Assembly: GCA_002410925.1 (NCBI GenBank)
Contig: DHPR01000035.1
Location: 1-59,789, forward strand
Direction of reading: 5' to 3'
Origin: UBA5359 sp002410925 [NCBI: bacterium UBP13_UBA5359]
Lineage (GTDB): Bacteria > UBP13 > UBA5359
DNA: 59,789 nt
The position numbers and the translations under genes were made by a program. The notes under the pieces are model-generated. The model was not told the origin of the DNA. It was given only the letters and a program-made list of their open reading frames with translations, and did no database searches. This document shows positions 43,994-51,345 of this stretch, piece by piece. Within the stretch, counting starts at the first letter, position 1; each line of letters starts with the position of its first letter.

Positions 43994-44431
43994 TCATTTC
44001 AGCTGTTGAGCCAACCAGTCCAGCAAAGCTTTCTTATCCCTGTATCCTATGCTGCGGGCAACCTCTTTGCCTTCTTTAAAGAGAATCAGCGTGGGAATGC
44101 TGCGGATATTATATTTGTTGGCCAATTCCTTGGATTTGTCGGAATCGACTTTGCATACCTTGAGCCTTTCAGCTTTCTCTTTGGCTATCTCTGCGATAAT
44201 GGGCGCCAGCATGCGGCAGGGTCCGCACCAATCAGCGTAGAAATCTACCAACACGGGCTTTTTGCTTTTGAGAACCTCGCTGCCAAAGTTCTTTTCCGTG
44301 ACCAGCTTCGCTTCACCTTTGGGTTTATCCTCCTTACCCTTTTTCTTACTGCCGTCAGCCAGGCTAAGCCCGATGGTCATCACTACTGCAATCAGTACCA
44401 GCACACCTGCAAAATATTTGAACCTTCGCAT
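43994..44431 (-). CDS. Membrane-anchored thioredoxin, first of a pair
   Basis: 145 residues: signal anchor (about 6-25, FAGVLVLIAVVMTIGLSLA), a Lys-rich spacer (GSKKKGKEDKPKGEAK), and a thioredoxin domain with W68-CGPC and SIPTLILFKEGKE. Same layout as the next gene on this strand, with clearly diverged sequence, so an old duplication. AAAGGAGG precedes the ATG, and TATAAT (44453-44458, minus strand) is a possible -10 box without a good -35. It ends 2 bp before the promoter of the second copy. It is divergent from the phosphodiesterase gene, 137 bp apart. Confidence 0.9.
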   Translation of the reverse strand: MRRFKYFAGVLVLIAVVMTIGLSLADGSKKKGKEDKPKGEAKLVTEKNFGSEVLKSKKPVLVDFYADWCGPCRMLAPIIAEIAKEKAERLKVCKVDSDKSKELANKYNIRSIPTLILFKEGKEVARSIGYRDKKALLDWLAQQLK

Positions 44432-44568
44432 ACAACTCGCCTCCTTTTATAAATTATAGAGGTGATATATCGTAATATATTCTGTGTCGGTAATCTTTTA
44501 CCCTTCTGCCGGCTGCAACGGCAGGTTTTTAAGCGAAAACGGCGAAATTCTAATACGGCAGGTGTTTG

Positions 44569-45054
44569 ATGAAAAGAATAGGTGTTATCTCCGATACTCA
44601 TATTCCCAGCCGGGCCAAAGCCATGCCGGGCAAGGTTTTCGAGCTCTTCGAAGGCGCCGACATGATATTTCATGCCGGCGATATAGTCTCCTTTGATGTT
44701 TTACATGAACTTGAGCTGCTGGCACCTGTTTATGCCGTGGCTGGAAATATGGATAACTGGGAAGTCCGCCTTGAACTGCCGCTCAAACGGACTATAATAG
44801 TTGAGGCCGTCACCTTCGGCTTAACGCATGGACATCTGTTCAACGTGCGGTCGGAGCGTGCAATCAGGGAGGCTATGGGCGATATCGATTGCCTGATATA
44901 TGGGCATACTCATAAGGCTGCCTTCGAGTATATCGACGATATCGGTATCTTCAACCCCGGTGCCACCGTGGGTGGGACAGATAGTTTCGTAGGCCTGATA
45001 ACCGTGGATGGAGATAACTTTACGCCTGATTGGATAGCGGTCAAGAGGGATTGA
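44569..45054 (+). CDS. YfcE/MJ0936-type phosphodiesterase
   Basis: 161 residues of the small metallophosphoesterase group: MKRIGVISDTHIPSR, FHAGDIVS, VAGNMDNW, LTHGHLF, IYGHTHKAA. All metal-binding motifs (D-x-H, GD, GNxD, GH, GHTH) are present. Members hydrolyse phosphodiesters with Mn or Ni in the cytoplasm; the physiological substrate is generally unknown. ATG 44569 is taken rather than the TTG one codon before. The ribosome site is weak (GCAGGTG). rhaA follows after 29 bp, so the two may be cotranscribed. Confidence 0.9.
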   Translation: MKRIGVISDTHIPSRAKAMPGKVFELFEGADMIFHAGDIVSFDVLHELELLAPVYAVAGNMDNWEVRLELPLKRTIIVEAVTFGLTHGHLFNVRSERAIREAMGDIDCLIYGHTHKAAFEYIDDIGIFNPGATVGGTDSFVGLITVDGDNFTPDWIAVKRD

Positions 45055-45083
45055 TATTTCAATAAAATCGGGAGGATAGGGCA

Positions 45084-46358
45084 ATGAGTATGAGAGATAA
45101 CGTAGTGGAAGCTGCTTATAATCTGGCAAAAGAAAGATATGGTAAGCTGGGAGTAGATACCGATAAGGTGCTGCAGCGCCTTCAGGAGATCTCCATCTCT
45201 CTGCATTGCTGGCAGGGAGATGATGTAGGCGGTTTTGAAGTGCAGGACGCTTCTTTATCCGGCAGCGGTTTACAGGCTACCGGCAATTATCCGGGCAAGG
45301 CCCGTAATGTGGAAGAGCTGCGTCAGGACCTGCTCAAAGCGCTCTCTCTTATTCCGGGCAGGCATCGTGTGAATCTGCATGCCATCTATGGTGAGTTCGG
45401 CGGACGGCAAGTGGACAGGGATCAGGTGGATGTGGAGCATTTCTCAGGCTGGGTGGATTGGGCTGTTGCCAATAATTTGAAACTGGACATGAACGGCTCT
45501 TTCTTTGCTCATCCCATGGCGTCGACCGGCTATACTCTAAGTAGTAAAGACGCCGAAATAAGGCATTTTTGGATAGAGCATGCCGGGCGTTGCAGAAAAA
45601 TAGCCGCCTATATGGGCAACAGATTGGGTTCGGCGGCTATACATAATCTATGGGTGCCGGACGGCTCCAAAGATATGCCGGCGGATAGGTTCTCTCACAG
45701 GAGGCTTTTAAAAGAATCTCTTGATGCTATCTACGCAATCAAACACAGCGATACCGAGATGAAAGACTCCCTTGAGGGCAAACTTTTTGGTATCGGCAGC
45801 GAGGCCTTCGTAGTAGGTTCGCATGAATTTTATGTCAGCTATGCTCTGGCCAACGGCAAGATTCTCTGTCTGGATACCGGGCATTTCCATCCTACCGAGA
45901 CCGTGACGGACAAGATATCCGCTCTGTTGCAATTCTGCGAAGAGCTGCTACTTCATGTCAGCCGCGGCGTGCGCTGGGACAGCGATCATGTCGTTATTCT
46001 TGGCGACGATCTTCTGGCTGTCATGCAGGAGATTGTACGGGCTGATGCTTTGCAGAGAGTACACCTGGCTCTGGATTATTTTGATGCCAGTATCAATCGC
46101 ATCGGAGCCTACGTTATAGGAACAAGGGCTACTCTCAAGGCATTGCTGGCTGCACTGCTGGAACCAACGGAGCAACTGGTAGCGCTGGAAGAGAAAAACG
46201 ATAATTTTGCCAGGCTGGCTCTTATGGATGAATTGAGGAATATGCCGCTGGGTGCAGTTTGGGATTATTACTGTCTGCAGGCCGGCGTGCCTGTCGGCAC
46301 GGACTGGCTGGACGAGGCCAGGAAATATGAAACTGAGGTATTGTCCGGCCGGAGTTAA
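45084..46358 (+). CDS. rhaA: L-rhamnose isomerase
   Basis: 424 residues, the length of proteobacterial RhaA. It converts L-rhamnose to L-rhamnulose in the cytoplasm. Signature blocks: ISLHCWQGDDVGGFE, LQATGNYPGKARN, NLHAIYGEFG, WIEHAGRCRKI, IHNLWVPDGSKD, LFGIGSEAFVVGSHEFY, LCLDTGHFHPTE (metal His), RWDSDHVVILGDD and DYFDASINRIGAYVIG. The start has GGGAGGATAGGG upstream. No rhaB or rhaD gene is nearby, so the remaining rhamnose pathway must lie elsewhere. The phosphodiesterase gene precedes it and a structured repeat follows it. Confidence 0.97.
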   Translation: MSMRDNVVEAAYNLAKERYGKLGVDTDKVLQRLQEISISLHCWQGDDVGGFEVQDASLSGSGLQATGNYPGKARNVEELRQDLLKALSLIPGRHRVNLHAIYGEFGGRQVDRDQVDVEHFSGWVDWAVANNLKLDMNGSFFAHPMASTGYTLSSKDAEIRHFWIEHAGRCRKIAAYMGNRLGSAAIHNLWVPDGSKDMPADRFSHRRLLKESLDAIYAIKHSDTEMKDSLEGKLFGIGSEAFVVGSHEFYVSYALANGKILCLDTGHFHPTETVTDKISALLQFCEELLLHVSRGVRWDSDHVVILGDDLLAVMQEIVRADALQRVHLALDYFDASINRIGAYVIGTRATLKALLAALLEPTEQLVALEEKNDNFARLALMDELRNMPLGAVWDYYCLQAGVPVGTDWLDEARKYETEVLSGRS

Positions 46359-46387
46359 TATAACCTTAACATCGGGCTGGTATATAT

Positions 46388-46511
46388 AGTCTGAAGTCTG
46401 AAGTAGAACGCTCACGCACGAACTGATAGCCTTATCCAGGCTTGGAAGTAAGCCTGGATACTTAAAGGCTAAAGCAGTCTACCGGAGCGTAACTACTTCA
46501 GACTTCAGACT
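46388..46511. repeat. 124-nt element with 19-bp perfect terminal inverted repeats and inner hairpins
   Basis: AGTCTGAAGTCTGAAGTAG (46388-46406) is exactly complementary to 46493-46511. Inside it, AACGCTC pairs with GAGCGT, AGCCTT with AAGGCT, and TATCCAGGCTT/AAGCCTGGATA forms an 11-bp hairpin with loop GGAAGT. The arms contain a tandem heptamer (GTCTGAA). No ORF and no obvious target duplication is present. It could be a miniature transposable element or a structured RNA in the 3' region of rhaA or the 5' region of phoP. Confidence 0.7.
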
Positions 46512-46538
46512 GCGAAAATACAGAGGTAGAGAGACGTA

Positions 46539-47234
46539 ATGCCTAAAAAGATTCTGGTCGTGGACGATGAGCCGTTCCTGGTAGAATCGATTGTCTACAA
46601 TCTGGAGAAGGAAGGCTATGACGTTATCAGCAGCGGCGACGGGCGGCAGGGACTGGAACTTGCCCGGAGCCGGAGGCCGGACCTGGTCATTCTGGATCTT
46701 ATGCTGCCCTCGCTGAGCGGCCTCGACGTGTGCCGTCAACTGCGGGCTGAAACTAATATCCCCATTATCATGCTCACCGCCAAGGGCGAGGAGATAGACC
46801 GCATCGTCGGTTTGAAGCTGGGTGCGGACGATTATATGGTCAAGCCTTTCAGCATGCAGGAACTGCTGGCCAGGGTGGAGGCCGTGCTCAGGCGCACCTC
46901 CTGCGATGCCGGCGGGGCAGAAGAGACGTATAAGACAGACGGAATCCATCTCGATGTCAGCCGGCATGAAGTTGAAGTGGACGGCGCCGGGGTGGAACTC
47001 TCTCCCAAGGAGTTCGGTCTGCTGCATATCCTCATGGCCAACGCCGGCAGGGTGGTCAGCCGGGAGATGCTGCTGGAAAAGATCTGGGGCCAGGATTTCT
47101 ACGGGGACGACCGCACCGTCGATGTCCATATACGCTGGCTGCGCGAGAAGATAGAGCCGGATCCCTCCACACCCAGCCGCCTGGTAACAATCAGGGGCCT
47201 GGGATACAAGCTTAGGGGGCGTCCAAATTGGTAA
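46539..47234 (+). CDS. phoP: OmpR/PhoB-family response regulator of phosphate starvation
   Basis: 231 residues. Receiver with D9-D10, phosphoacceptor D53 (VILDLMLPS) and Lys in YMVKPF; then an OmpR-type winged helix (VELSPKEFGLLHILMANAGRVVSREMLLEKIWGQDFYGDDRTVDVHIRWLREKIE...VTIRGLGYKL). It should bind the 11-bp repeats found upstream of the porin and pstS when phosphorylated by the kinase encoded next. The kinase type, the regulator type and the pst genes downstream justify the PhoP/PhoB assignment. The binding site (AGAGGTAGAGAG) is modest. I saw no clear promoter, because the structured element occupies the upstream region. Confidence 0.92.
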   Translation: MPKKILVVDDEPFLVESIVYNLEKEGYDVISSGDGRQGLELARSRRPDLVILDLMLPSLSGLDVCRQLRAETNIPIIMLTAKGEEIDRIVGLKLGADDYMVKPFSMQELLARVEAVLRRTSCDAGGAEETYKTDGIHLDVSRHEVEVDGAGVELSPKEFGLLHILMANAGRVVSREMLLEKIWGQDFYGDDRTVDVHIRWLREKIEPDPSTPSRLVTIRGLGYKLRGRPNW

Positions 47235-47266
47235 TCTTATTTATGGACGTCCCCTTAATAAAGGGG
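47215..47266 (+). promoter_or_regulatory. Alternative hairpins at the phoP-phoR junction
   Basis: GGGGGCGTCC (47215-47224, end of phoP) pairs with GGACGTCCCC (47245-47254). The last part of that arm can instead pair as CCCCTT (47251-47256) with AAGGGG (47261-47266), which is the phoR ribosome binding site. The two structures exclude each other, so phoR translation may depend on ribosome traffic or RNA folding. Confidence 0.5.
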
Positions 47267-47273
47267 TGATCGT

Positions 47274-49034
47274 TTGTTCGGCCGGATGAAAAGCATCAGA
47301 TGGAAGCTCTCGCTCTCTTACATATTAGTAGCTCTCTTCTCCTTTCTATGTGCAGCTTTCCTGGTAGTTCCCCTCTTCGGAACCTGTTTCAACAACCAAC
47401 TTCAGACCGGACTGGTCAGGCAGGCGGCGCTGGTGGCTGATCTGACCGCGAGGCCGGATGCGGACCTGAAAGCCCTGGTGGCCGGAACGGGTAAACAGCT
47501 TGCCGCTCGCATCACCGTCGTGGATGCCGGCGGCCGGGTCAGGGCGGACAGCCTGGCCGATCCCGTCTCCATGGATAACCATGGCAATCGCCCGGAGATC
47601 AAACAGGCCCTGCAGGGCAGGACAGGGCGCAGCCGCCGCTACAGCCGCACTCTGGGCCGGGATATGCTCTATGTAGCCCTGCCGCTAAGGCAGGATGGCC
47701 GGATAACCGGCGCCGTGCGTCTGGCCCTGCCTGCCGCCGATATCCGTTCCGCTCAGCATCACATCCGGGCCATTCTCCTGGGATCGCTCCTGCTTTCATC
47801 CATTCTGGGCATTCTGCTGGGATTTATCTTTGCCCGCAGCATAGTGCGTCCGCTGCACCAGATAGGTGCCGCCAGCCGGGAGTTGGCCGCCGGCAATTTC
47901 CGGGCTCCGCTCGATATTTCCACCGGCGACGAACTGCAGCAACTGGCCGAGGCCTTCAAGTCCATGGGCGCCCAACTGGCCAAACTGGTGGCACAGCTCT
48001 CCTTGGAGCGTGACCAGATGGGTACCATCCTGGAGAATATGGCCGACGGCATTGTGGTGGTGGATGAGAACGGCCGGGTAGAGCTTATCAATGCAGCCGC
48101 CATCCGTATCCTGGCTTCAAAAACACCGGCAGATGGCCTCAAGGGAGGACATTTTGTTACTCTGGCCAGCAACTACGAACTGGCCGGGATGCTGCATCAA
48201 ACGCAGCAGGAAGGAGGAAGGCTCAGCCGGGAATTGGAGTTGCTTCATCCTGCCGGAACCCAGGTATCGGCGTATTTTTCACCGGTATCCGGTCCCGGCG
48301 GCGACGGCCGGACGGTCATCGTCCTGCACGACATCACCAGGCTGAAGCGTCTGGAATCCGTCCGGCAGGTGTTTGTGGCCAACGTTTCTCATGAACTGCG
48401 CACGCCCCTGGCGTCGATCAAGGCCATGGTGGAGACCATCCTGGGCTCCGGCAGAGGCGACGCCCGGCTTGTAGACCGTTTTCTGGGCAATATCAACCAG
48501 GAGATAGACCGGCTCAATAACCTGATCGCTGATCTGCTGCAGCTCAGCCGGATAGAAGACGCCGGTGTGGTCATGCAGCGGGAAGAGGTGGATGCGGCGC
48601 TGCTTATCGGAGAGACGCTGGAGCAGTTTGCCTCCAAGGCAGCGGAACTCAACATCGATCTGCAGAGTAATACCGGCGATAATCTGCGCCTCAGGGGCGA
48701 TGCCGCCCGTCTTAAGCAGGTGTTGCTCAATCTCATCGACAACGCCCTCAAATTCACCCCGGCCGGTGGGCAGGTCACCGTCAGCGCCGGCCGGAAGGAC
48801 GATAGGGTGGTCATCAGGGTGGCCGATACCGGCACCGGCATCCCGCAGGCAGATATGGACCGCATCTTCGAACGCTTCTATCGCGTGGACAAGGCTCGCT
48901 CCCGCACCTTGGGCGGCACCGGCCTGGGGCTGTCCATCGTCAAGCACATCGTGGAAAGCCATGACGGCAGTATCAGCGTCGACAGCCGCGAGGGCCACGG
49001 ATCCGTATTCACGGTCAGCTTGCCGGCTATTTAA
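47274..49034 (+). CDS. phoR: PhoR-type sensor histidine kinase
   Basis: 586 residues. First membrane helix about 13-33, an extracytoplasmic domain (about 34-160), second helix (about 162-185), HAMP (RSIVRPLHQIGAASRELAAGNF), a PAS domain (MGTILENMADGIVVVDENGRV), HisKA with H372 in NVSHELRTPLASIKAMVET, and HATPase_c with NLIDNALKFTP, VADTGTGIP and GTGLGLSIVKHI. This full HAMP-PAS layout is that of Gram-positive-type PhoR. It begins at TTG 47274 seven bases after AAGGGG, 39 bp past phoP. It should sense phosphate status through PstSCAB/PhoU, encoded 3 kb downstream. Confidence 0.92.
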   Translation: MFGRMKSIRWKLSLSYILVALFSFLCAAFLVVPLFGTCFNNQLQTGLVRQAALVADLTARPDADLKALVAGTGKQLAARITVVDAGGRVRADSLADPVSMDNHGNRPEIKQALQGRTGRSRRYSRTLGRDMLYVALPLRQDGRITGAVRLALPAADIRSAQHHIRAILLGSLLLSSILGILLGFIFARSIVRPLHQIGAASRELAAGNFRAPLDISTGDELQQLAEAFKSMGAQLAKLVAQLSLERDQMGTILENMADGIVVVDENGRVELINAAAIRILASKTPADGLKGGHFVTLASNYELAGMLHQTQQEGGRLSRELELLHPAGTQVSAYFSPVSGPGGDGRTVIVLHDITRLKRLESVRQVFVANVSHELRTPLASIKAMVETILGSGRGDARLVDRFLGNINQEIDRLNNLIADLLQLSRIEDAGVVMQREEVDAALLIGETLEQFASKAAELNIDLQSNTGDNLRLRGDAARLKQVLLNLIDNALKFTPAGGQVTVSAGRKDDRVVIRVADTGTGIPQADMDRIFERFYRVDKARSRTLGGTGLGLSIVKHIVESHDGSISVDSREGHGSVFTVSLPAI

Positions 49035-49062
49035 GGCAAAAGCCCTTTTCGCTAAATATAAC

Positions 49063-49115
49063 TTGACATTTTGAAAACCACACCATATAATCAGCTAAAA
49101 TGGCTAATTAGCTGA
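49063..49115 (+). promoter_or_regulatory. Consensus promoter plus operator of the Phd-Uma2 gene
   Basis: Perfect TTGACA (49063-49068), 17-bp spacer and TATAAT (49086-49091). Directly downstream TCAGCTAA (49091-49098) and TTAGCTGA (49108-49115) form a perfect 8-bp inverted repeat, with CTAATTAG nested inside the right half. The operator covers the transcription start, as in autoregulated toxin-antitoxin operons. Confidence 0.8.
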
Positions 49116-49130
49116 TGGGGGTATGTTTTG

Positions 49131-49880
49131 ATGATAGTCAATGCAACAGATCTTAAAAACAACCTGGGAAAATATCTTCGCCTGTCTGCCAGCGAAGAGA
49201 TAATCATAACCAGCAACGGTAGGAAAGTAGCTAGATTATCCGCTTATGAGGATATTGTAGGGGCGGGTTTGAAACCCGCCCCTACGGGTGACGGACTGGT
49301 CAGGGAACAGGCCCAGGCATACGATTCCTGGCCGCAAAAGGCTACGTACGAGGAGTTCCTGAAGCTGACCGAGAACAGTGACGAGCGCTATGAGTATATC
49401 GACGGTGAAATTTATCTCCTGGCCTCGCCCAAAACAATTCACCAAATGATACTTGGTGAGCTCTATGGTATATTTTATAACTGGTTCCAGAGCAAGAAGT
49501 GCCGCCCCATGTTTGCGCCTTACGATATCACCCTGCGGCGAAACCCGGAGAACATCAACATAGTCCAGCCCGACTTGATGGTTATCTGCGACCTGGAGGA
49601 GAACCTGAACGAGAAGGATTACTATATGGGTGTTCCCATCCTGATGGTGGAGGTCATTTCCGAGAGCAGCCGCAGCAAGGATTTTATCAAGAAACTCGAA
49701 CTGTATATGGAGACCGGGGTAAAGGAATACTGGATCGTCAATCCGTTGAACCGGGAAGTGCACCTCTATGTCTTTGAAACAGGTGCTATCTATAAAAAGA
49801 TAACCTTTATGAATAAAGAGACCGTATTCTCCTGTAGCTTTGCCGGGCTGGAAGTAGGCCTGGAAGAGCTTTTTAGCTGA
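49131..49880 (+). CDS. Phd/YefM antitoxin domain fused to Uma2-type nuclease
   Basis: 249 residues. Residues 1-42 (MIVNATDLKNNLGKYLRLSASEEIIITSNGRKVARLSAYED) are a Phd/YefM DNA-binding antitoxin domain. Residues about 65-249 are a Uma2/DUF820 PD-(D/E)xK nuclease: ERYEYIDGEIYLL, NIVQPDLMVICD, MVEVISESSRSKDFIKKLELY, GVKEYWIVNP. The join (residues about 43-52, GAGLKPAPTG) is encoded by a dispersed palindrome. ATG 49131 lies eight bases after GGGGGT. No separate toxin gene is seen. Uma2 proteins are putative nucleases of unproven function, often in multicopy. Fusion to an autoregulatory antitoxin domain suggests self-controlled expression. Confidence 0.87.
   Translation: MIVNATDLKNNLGKYLRLSASEEIIITSNGRKVARLSAYEDIVGAGLKPAPTGDGLVREQAQAYDSWPQKATYEEFLKLTENSDERYEYIDGEIYLLASPKTIHQMILGELYGIFYNWFQSKKCRPMFAPYDITLRRNPENINIVQPDLMVICDLEENLNEKDYYMGVPILMVEVISESSRSKDFIKKLELYMETGVKEYWIVNPLNREVHLYVFETGAIYKKITFMNKETVFSCSFAGLEVGLEELFS
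49257..49285. repeat. Dispersed palindrome, copy 1, inside the Phd-Uma2 gene
   Basis: GTAGGGGCGGGTTT, centre G, then its exact reverse complement: 14-bp arms, 29 nt. It is translated as part of the linker between the two domains. The second copy (51228-51256) is intergenic and differs only at the centre. Confidence 0.85.
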
Positions 49881-49955
49881 AATCAACCGGCGGAGGTATT
49901 TTTCTATTGAACGTTGCAGCCAGGCGATACTTGTTCAAGCGAATGTTGAATAATT

Positions 49956-50087
49956 TTAGCAATAGGCAGAAAATCCAAGAATAGAAGTAAGGCCGATATA
50001 GTAATCCGTATTGCCTATCCAGAGGGCTGCAGCAAGAAATTCATCGGGCATCCATTTGCTGTTTGGTACTTTCATCGGGACTAGCAT
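49956..50087 (-). CDS. Short ORF, possible fragment of an AbiEi-like regulator
   Basis: 43 codons beginning MLVPMKVPNSKWMPDE, with GGAGAGAGG seven bases before the ATG on the minus strand. The phrase DYYIGLTSILGFSAY resembles the YYIG-LSAL region of AbiEi-type antitoxins and related regulators. The frame stops right after it, where such proteins normally continue for 100 or more residues. I read it as a truncated remnant or a small peptide. It opposes the porin gene and lies between its Pho repeats and the Phd-Uma2 gene. The rest of 49881-50123 shows nothing. Confidence 0.4.
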   Translation of the reverse strand: MLVPMKVPNSKWMPDEFLAAALWIGNTDYYIGLTSILGFSAYC

Positions 50088-50123
50088 GTATTTACCTCTC
50101 TCCAATCGCAATAGACGTCCTTT

Positions 50124-50199
50124 TTAACATAACCTTAATTTTCATTTAATTCCCCCATAAACGATACTTAACCACGCTTTAGTACGGCAGCTTTATTCT
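50124..50199 (+). promoter_or_regulatory. Pho box ladder and promoter of the porin gene
   Basis: Repeats at exact 11-bp steps: TTAACA (50124), TTAATT (50135), TTAATT (50146), ATAAAC (50157), TTAACC (50168), TTAGTA (50179). A -10 box TATTCT (50194-50199) follows without a -35. Six phased half-sites with no -35 box are typical for activation by a PhoB/PhoP regulator. Confidence 0.75.
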
Positions 50200-50271
50200 T
50201 AAAACAAGGATGCCGGGCTCGAAGCGCGCGACGAGCAGCGGATATCCATCTTAAAAAGGGGGAAGGAAAAA

Positions 50272-51225
50272 TTGTTAAAAAGGAAAGGTCTGGTAATGGC
50301 GGCAACCGTAGTTCTGTCAGCTCTTGCATCTACAGCCTTTGCCGCCGATGTCACTACCACCGGCTATGTCCAGTTTCAGTATAATTCGGACGCTGCTGCC
50401 GGTACGGCGGACACCTTCAAACTTGGGGAGGTAATACTTCAATTCAAGGGTAAGCTGAACCCTACCGCAAGTTTTGAGGTTGAAATGGACCCTAATCTGA
50501 ACGCCACGGTGAGCGGCACTCAGGTCAACACCAAGATACTCAAGAGTTACCTGGTGGATCTTAAAAACGCTACCGGCGAAGGAACAAATCTCAGATTAGG
50601 GCAGTTCAAGCTGGATTTCGGCATAGAGAACATACTTTCCGCCTCCAAGCGGGAGACGGTGGAGAAGGCGCTGGTGGTCAGCAAGCTTGGTCCGGATCGC
50701 GATCAGGGACTTTACCTCAGCGGCGGTGCCGGTACGCTTGGCTGGGGAGCGGGCGTCTTCAACGGCGAGGGCCGCAACATGCCTGATGCCAACGACGGTA
50801 AGGATATTCTGCTGCGCGGCAAGGTAAATGCCGGCGCTCTCAGCCTGGGGGCTTCTCTTCTTAACGGCAATAAGAGCGTATCCGCTGCCGCCAAGAGGCG
50901 CCTGGGCTTTGATGCTTCCGTTGCCGACGGACCGTTTCTGGCTAGGGCGGAGTATATAAAGGGAACTGACGGGACTACGGATAAGAGCGGTTACTATGCC
51001 CTGGCCGGATATGAGGTTACTCCTTCCGTTACCGTAATTGCCAAATACGACAGCTTTGATAAAGATAACGCTGCTGCCAACGATACGGAGACATGGAAGA
51101 CCGTCGGCATCGTTCAGGATCTGGGCGGGAACGCTCTGGCCAGAGTAGACTACATAATGAAAGATGAAGAAGGCACACCCATGAACAACAACGTGTTCAT
51201 CATCCAATACCAGATAACATTCTGA
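50272..51225 (+). CDS. Phosphate-selective porin (OprO/OprP type)
   Basis: 317 residues. Signal peptide with cleavage after AFA (KRKGLVMAATVVLSALASTAFA), then alternating amphipathic strands (TTGYVQFQYNSD, ATGEGTNLRLGQFKLDFGIENIL, ALVVSKLGPDRDQGLYLSGGAG, VTVIAKYDSFDKD) ending in a terminal Phe (VFIIQYQITF), the outer-membrane insertion signal. Strand phrases match phosphate-selective porin O/P. At 317 residues it is shorter than the usual 400. It would admit phosphate or polyphosphate to the periplasm for PstS. TTG 50272 with GGGGGAAGG is the start. Six 11-bp Pho repeats control it. Its presence shows the organism has an outer membrane. Confidence 0.88.
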   Translation: MLKRKGLVMAATVVLSALASTAFAADVTTTGYVQFQYNSDAAAGTADTFKLGEVILQFKGKLNPTASFEVEMDPNLNATVSGTQVNTKILKSYLVDLKNATGEGTNLRLGQFKLDFGIENILSASKRETVEKALVVSKLGPDRDQGLYLSGGAGTLGWGAGVFNGEGRNMPDANDGKDILLRGKVNAGALSLGASLLNGNKSVSAAAKRRLGFDASVADGPFLARAEYIKGTDGTTDKSGYYALAGYEVTPSVTVIAKYDSFDKDNAAANDTETWKTVGIVQDLGGNALARVDYIMKDEEGTPMNNNVFIIQYQITF

Positions 51226-51227
51226 CC

Positions 51228-51256
51228 GTAGGGGCGGGTTTAAAACCCGCCCCTAC
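51228..51256. repeat. Dispersed palindrome, copy 2, after the porin gene
   Basis: GTAGGGGCGGGTTT, centre A, exact reverse complement. It starts 2 bp after the porin stop codon and 4 bp before the first Pho repeat of pstS. As RNA it would form a 14-bp hairpin and could act as a terminator-like insulator. Confidence 0.85.
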
Positions 51257-51259
51257 CTT

Positions 51260-51309
51260 CTTAATGTTCTCTTAATGTTTGTATAACATTGCCTTAAGTG
51301 GGGCATACT
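51260..51309 (+). promoter_or_regulatory. Pho box ladder and promoter of pstS
   Basis: CTTAATG (51260), CTTAATG (51271), TATAACA (51282) and CTTAAGT (51293) at exact 11-bp intervals, then CATACT (51304-51309) as -10 at the next 11-bp step. There is no -35 box, as expected for a PhoB/PhoP-activated promoter. Confidence 0.85.
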
Positions 51310-51345
51310 AGAATTAATAATGAAAACAGGGGGGAAGTTAAAATT

